46,737 nt of DNA from an uncultured Bacteroides sp. Lineage in GTDB: Bacteria; Bacteroidota; Bacteroidia; Bacteroidales; Bacteroidaceae. The DNA is taken from assembly GCA_947074195.1 (NCBI GenBank), contig CAMTOS010000012.1, positions 1-46,737 on the forward strand. Direction: 5' to 3'. A program made the position numbers and the translations under genes. Shown piece by piece: positions 45,039-46,737 of the stretch. Below the pieces are notes generated by a model that worked only from the letters and a program-made list of their open reading frames with translations, did not search any database and had not been told where the DNA came from. Each line of letters begins with the position of its first letter. Position 1 is the first letter of the stretch.

Positions 45039-45263
45039 AAATCAAATAAATGTTAATCAGATCTTCACCAGCTTTAACTCATTCTATGCATGAGCATCTT
45101 TTATCTGTAATACAACGAAAGCTATATTGTGAAATATTATCGTTTTTAATGCAGTTTATATTCATAATACTCTCTATTTTTGAACCGAAAAAGTCCACTT
45201 CCCCCCGGATTTAATATTTCTATTCGATTTCCTGCATTTTATTCCATATTTTGCAATGTCTAC

Positions 45264-45294
45264 TTTGCAATTATCAGAAAAAGAACTATATTTG
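45264..45294 (+). promoter_or_regulatory. Promoter of the DUF4143-type ATPase gene
   Basis: TTTG at 45264-45267 and TATATTTG at 45287-45294, separated by 19 bp, fit the Bacteroidales -33/-7 promoter closely. The ATG is at 45318. Confidence 0.7.
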
Positions 45295-45317
45295 CCCCGC
45301 TAAATAGTTAAGAAAAG

Positions 45318-46496
45318 ATGGAATCATTTTACCGCACACACGCATATCTTGTTGAACACACGCAGGCGCCCGTTCGTCGTGATTTAATGGACGAAATAGA
45401 CTGGAGTGACCGTTTAATAGGTATAAAAGGCACACGAGGTGTTGGTAAAACTACCTTTTTGCTTCAGTATGCCAAAGAGAAATTTGGCACAGACCGCTCG
45501 TGTTTGTTCATAAATATGAACAATTTCTATTTCTCTGGTCATTCAATTGTAGATTTTGCGGAAAAATTCGTTCGTCAGGGCGGTAAGGTTTTACTTATCG
45601 ACCAGGTATTTAAGTATCCGGGATGGAGTGAAGAACTCCGTATCTGTTACGACCGTTTTCCCGAACTGAAAATTGTGTTTACCGGTTCATCGGTAATGCG
45701 ACTGAAAGAAGAAAATCTTGAACTCGGAGATATTGTAAAAAGTTATAATCTTCGTGGTTTCTCTTTCCGTGAATATCTGAACCTGCAAACCGGTATGAAA
45801 TTCAGAGCTTATTCCCTAAAAGAATTGCTCACTTCGCACGAACAGATTGCAAAAGGCATACTTTCAAAAGTACGTCCGCTCGATCACTTTCAAGACTACT
45901 TACATCATGGTTTTTACCCATTTTTCCTTGAGAAACGCAATTTTTCGGAAAATCTTCTTAAAACCATGAACATGATGATAGAGGTAGACATTTTGCTTAT
46001 CAAGCAGATAGAATTAAAGTATCTTCCAAAAATCAAGAAACTTCTCTATATGCTGGCAACCGAAGGTCCGAAAGCTCCGAATGTGAGCCAGCTGGCCAAC
46101 GAGATACAAACGTCGAGAGCTACGGTAATGAATTACATTAAATATCTGGCTGATGCACGCCTGATAAATCTTGTATATCCAGCCGATGAGGATTTCCCAA
46201 AGAAACCCTCGAAGATTATGTTGCACAACTCTAACCTCATCTATTCTTTCAATCAGCTTCAGGTAGAAGAAGCAGAAGTGATTGAAACCTATTTCGCTAA
46301 CACTCTGTGGAAAGATCATAAAGTACATAAAGGAGACAAAAACATCACTTTCATGGTTGATGATGATTTGCCTTTTAAAGTATGTACCGAGGGAATGAAA
46401 ATTAAGAACACCCCGGGTACAATTTATGCACTACATAAAGCTGAAATAGGACGTGGAAACCAGATTCCTTTATGGATGTTCGGATTCCTCTATTAA
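45318..46496 (+). CDS. AAA-type ATPase with DUF4143-like C-terminal domain
   Basis: 392-residue protein of the AAA_14/DUF4143 group, common in Bacteroidales with unknown role. Walker A GTRGVGKT spans residues 38-45. Walker B is VLLIDQVFK (91-99), where the residue after Asp95 is Gln96 rather than the usual catalytic Glu. Sensor-like FTGSS follows near 126, then a winged-helix segment (VSQLANEIQTSRATVMNYIKYL) and the C-terminal domain ending in AEIGRGNQIPLWMFGFLY. Own promoter; the next gene starts 43 bp later with no clear terminator. The substitution suggests weak or no ATP hydrolysis. Confidence 0.88.
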   Translation: MESFYRTHAYLVEHTQAPVRRDLMDEIDWSDRLIGIKGTRGVGKTTFLLQYAKEKFGTDRSCLFINMNNFYFSGHSIVDFAEKFVRQGGKVLLIDQVFKYPGWSEELRICYDRFPELKIVFTGSSVMRLKEENLELGDIVKSYNLRGFSFREYLNLQTGMKFRAYSLKELLTSHEQIAKGILSKVRPLDHFQDYLHHGFYPFFLEKRNFSENLLKTMNMMIEVDILLIKQIELKYLPKIKKLLYMLATEGPKAPNVSQLANEIQTSRATVMNYIKYLADARLINLVYPADEDFPKKPSKIMLHNSNLIYSFNQLQVEEAEVIETYFANTLWKDHKVHKGDKNITFMVDDDLPFKVCTEGMKIKNTPGTIYALHKAEIGRGNQIPLWMFGFLY

Positions 46497-46529
46497 ATAT
46501 AGAAAGTTGAATTATTTACCTAATATTAA

Positions 46530-46737
<208 letters not shown>

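Larger units (their letters stand above)
44810..45317. other. Divergent intergenic region with repeat element and promoters
   Basis: 508 bp. It holds the helicase promoter (44850-44857), the second copy of the 22-bp repeat element (44931-45038), AT-rich DNA with no gene I can support, a possible TATTTTTG box (45175-45182) and the -33/-7 pair of the ATPase gene (45264-45294). A 54-codon ORF (45050-45214) looks like chance. Confidence 0.7.

Noticed and set aside
45050..45214. 54-codon ORF after repeat copy 2
   Set aside because: No ribosome-binding region or promoter at a sensible distance, residue composition like random AT-rich DNA.

Overview
The window looks like a stretch of chromosome from a Bacteroidales bacterium, most likely Bacteroidaceae. 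The evidence is TAnnTTTG-type -7 promoter boxes before many genes, an almost complete lack of Shine-Dalgarno sequences, Bacteroidota-style lipoproteins and a TonB-dependent receptor with an N-terminal carboxypeptidase-regulatory-like domain. A sodium-pumping methylmalonyl-CoA decarboxylase operon and an arabinose operon with a Nudix-type regulator point the same way. No rRNA, tRNA, CRISPR array, prophage or insertion sequence was seen. Both ends cut through genes (a phosphosugar mutase on the left, pyruvate:ferredoxin oxidoreductase on the right). The DNA is mostly core metabolism, not an accessory island.

Layout. 1-4.4 kb (minus): phosphosugar mutase, C69 dipeptidase, M23 metallopeptidase. 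4.6-5.7 kb: alanine dehydrogenase, followed by a degenerate 22-bp repeat tract. 5.8-9.7 kb (minus): an ECF sigma-factor operon with a protein joining an anti-sigma-like inner-membrane segment to an outer-membrane-type barrel, a lipoprotein, an exported protein and a FabK-like flavoenzyme. 9.9-11.7 kb: nadC with a DUF4783-like gene, and divergent rlmH. 11.7-19.3 kb (minus): the L-arabinose operon (transporter, Nudix-like regulator, araD, araA, araB) and a lipoprotein aldose epimerase behind a terminator-like hairpin. A near-perfect 21-bp palindrome overlies the probable transporter promoter. 19.7-27.7 kb (plus): small membrane protein, alpha/beta hydrolase, pheS, MFS transporter, nth, pgk and a large TPR protein. 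27.8-30.6 kb (minus): nitroreductase, membrane protein, DUF2520-like protein, KdsC-like phosphatase and Maf. 30.7-34.2 kb (plus): GNAT/FemAB-like acyltransferase and TonB-dependent receptor. 34.3-38.9 kb (plus): methylmalonyl-CoA epimerase and the decarboxylase subunits. 39.0-44.8 kb (minus): a 1,929-residue DUF4011-type helicase-nuclease. 45.3-46.7 kb (plus): DUF4143-type ATPase and the start of nifJ/por.

How the genes work together. The arabinose genes import L-arabinose and convert it through L-ribulose and L-ribulose 5-phosphate to D-xylulose 5-phosphate, under the control of a regulator whose Nudix box has lost catalytic glutamates. The mce-mmd operon performs the last steps from succinate to propionate and couples decarboxylation to sodium export. 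The sigma locus looks like an envelope-sensing unit.

The least explained structure is a non-coding element present twice (about 20.8 and 44.9 kb). Each copy has three 22-bp units containing a small palindrome, a conserved leader and a 6-nt partial fourth unit. The variant in unit 2 is the same at both sites, so the array appears to have spread as a block. A third, unrelated-looking tract with the same 22-bp period follows the alanine dehydrogenase gene. I do not recognise this element. All calls come from reading the sequence; no database search was run.
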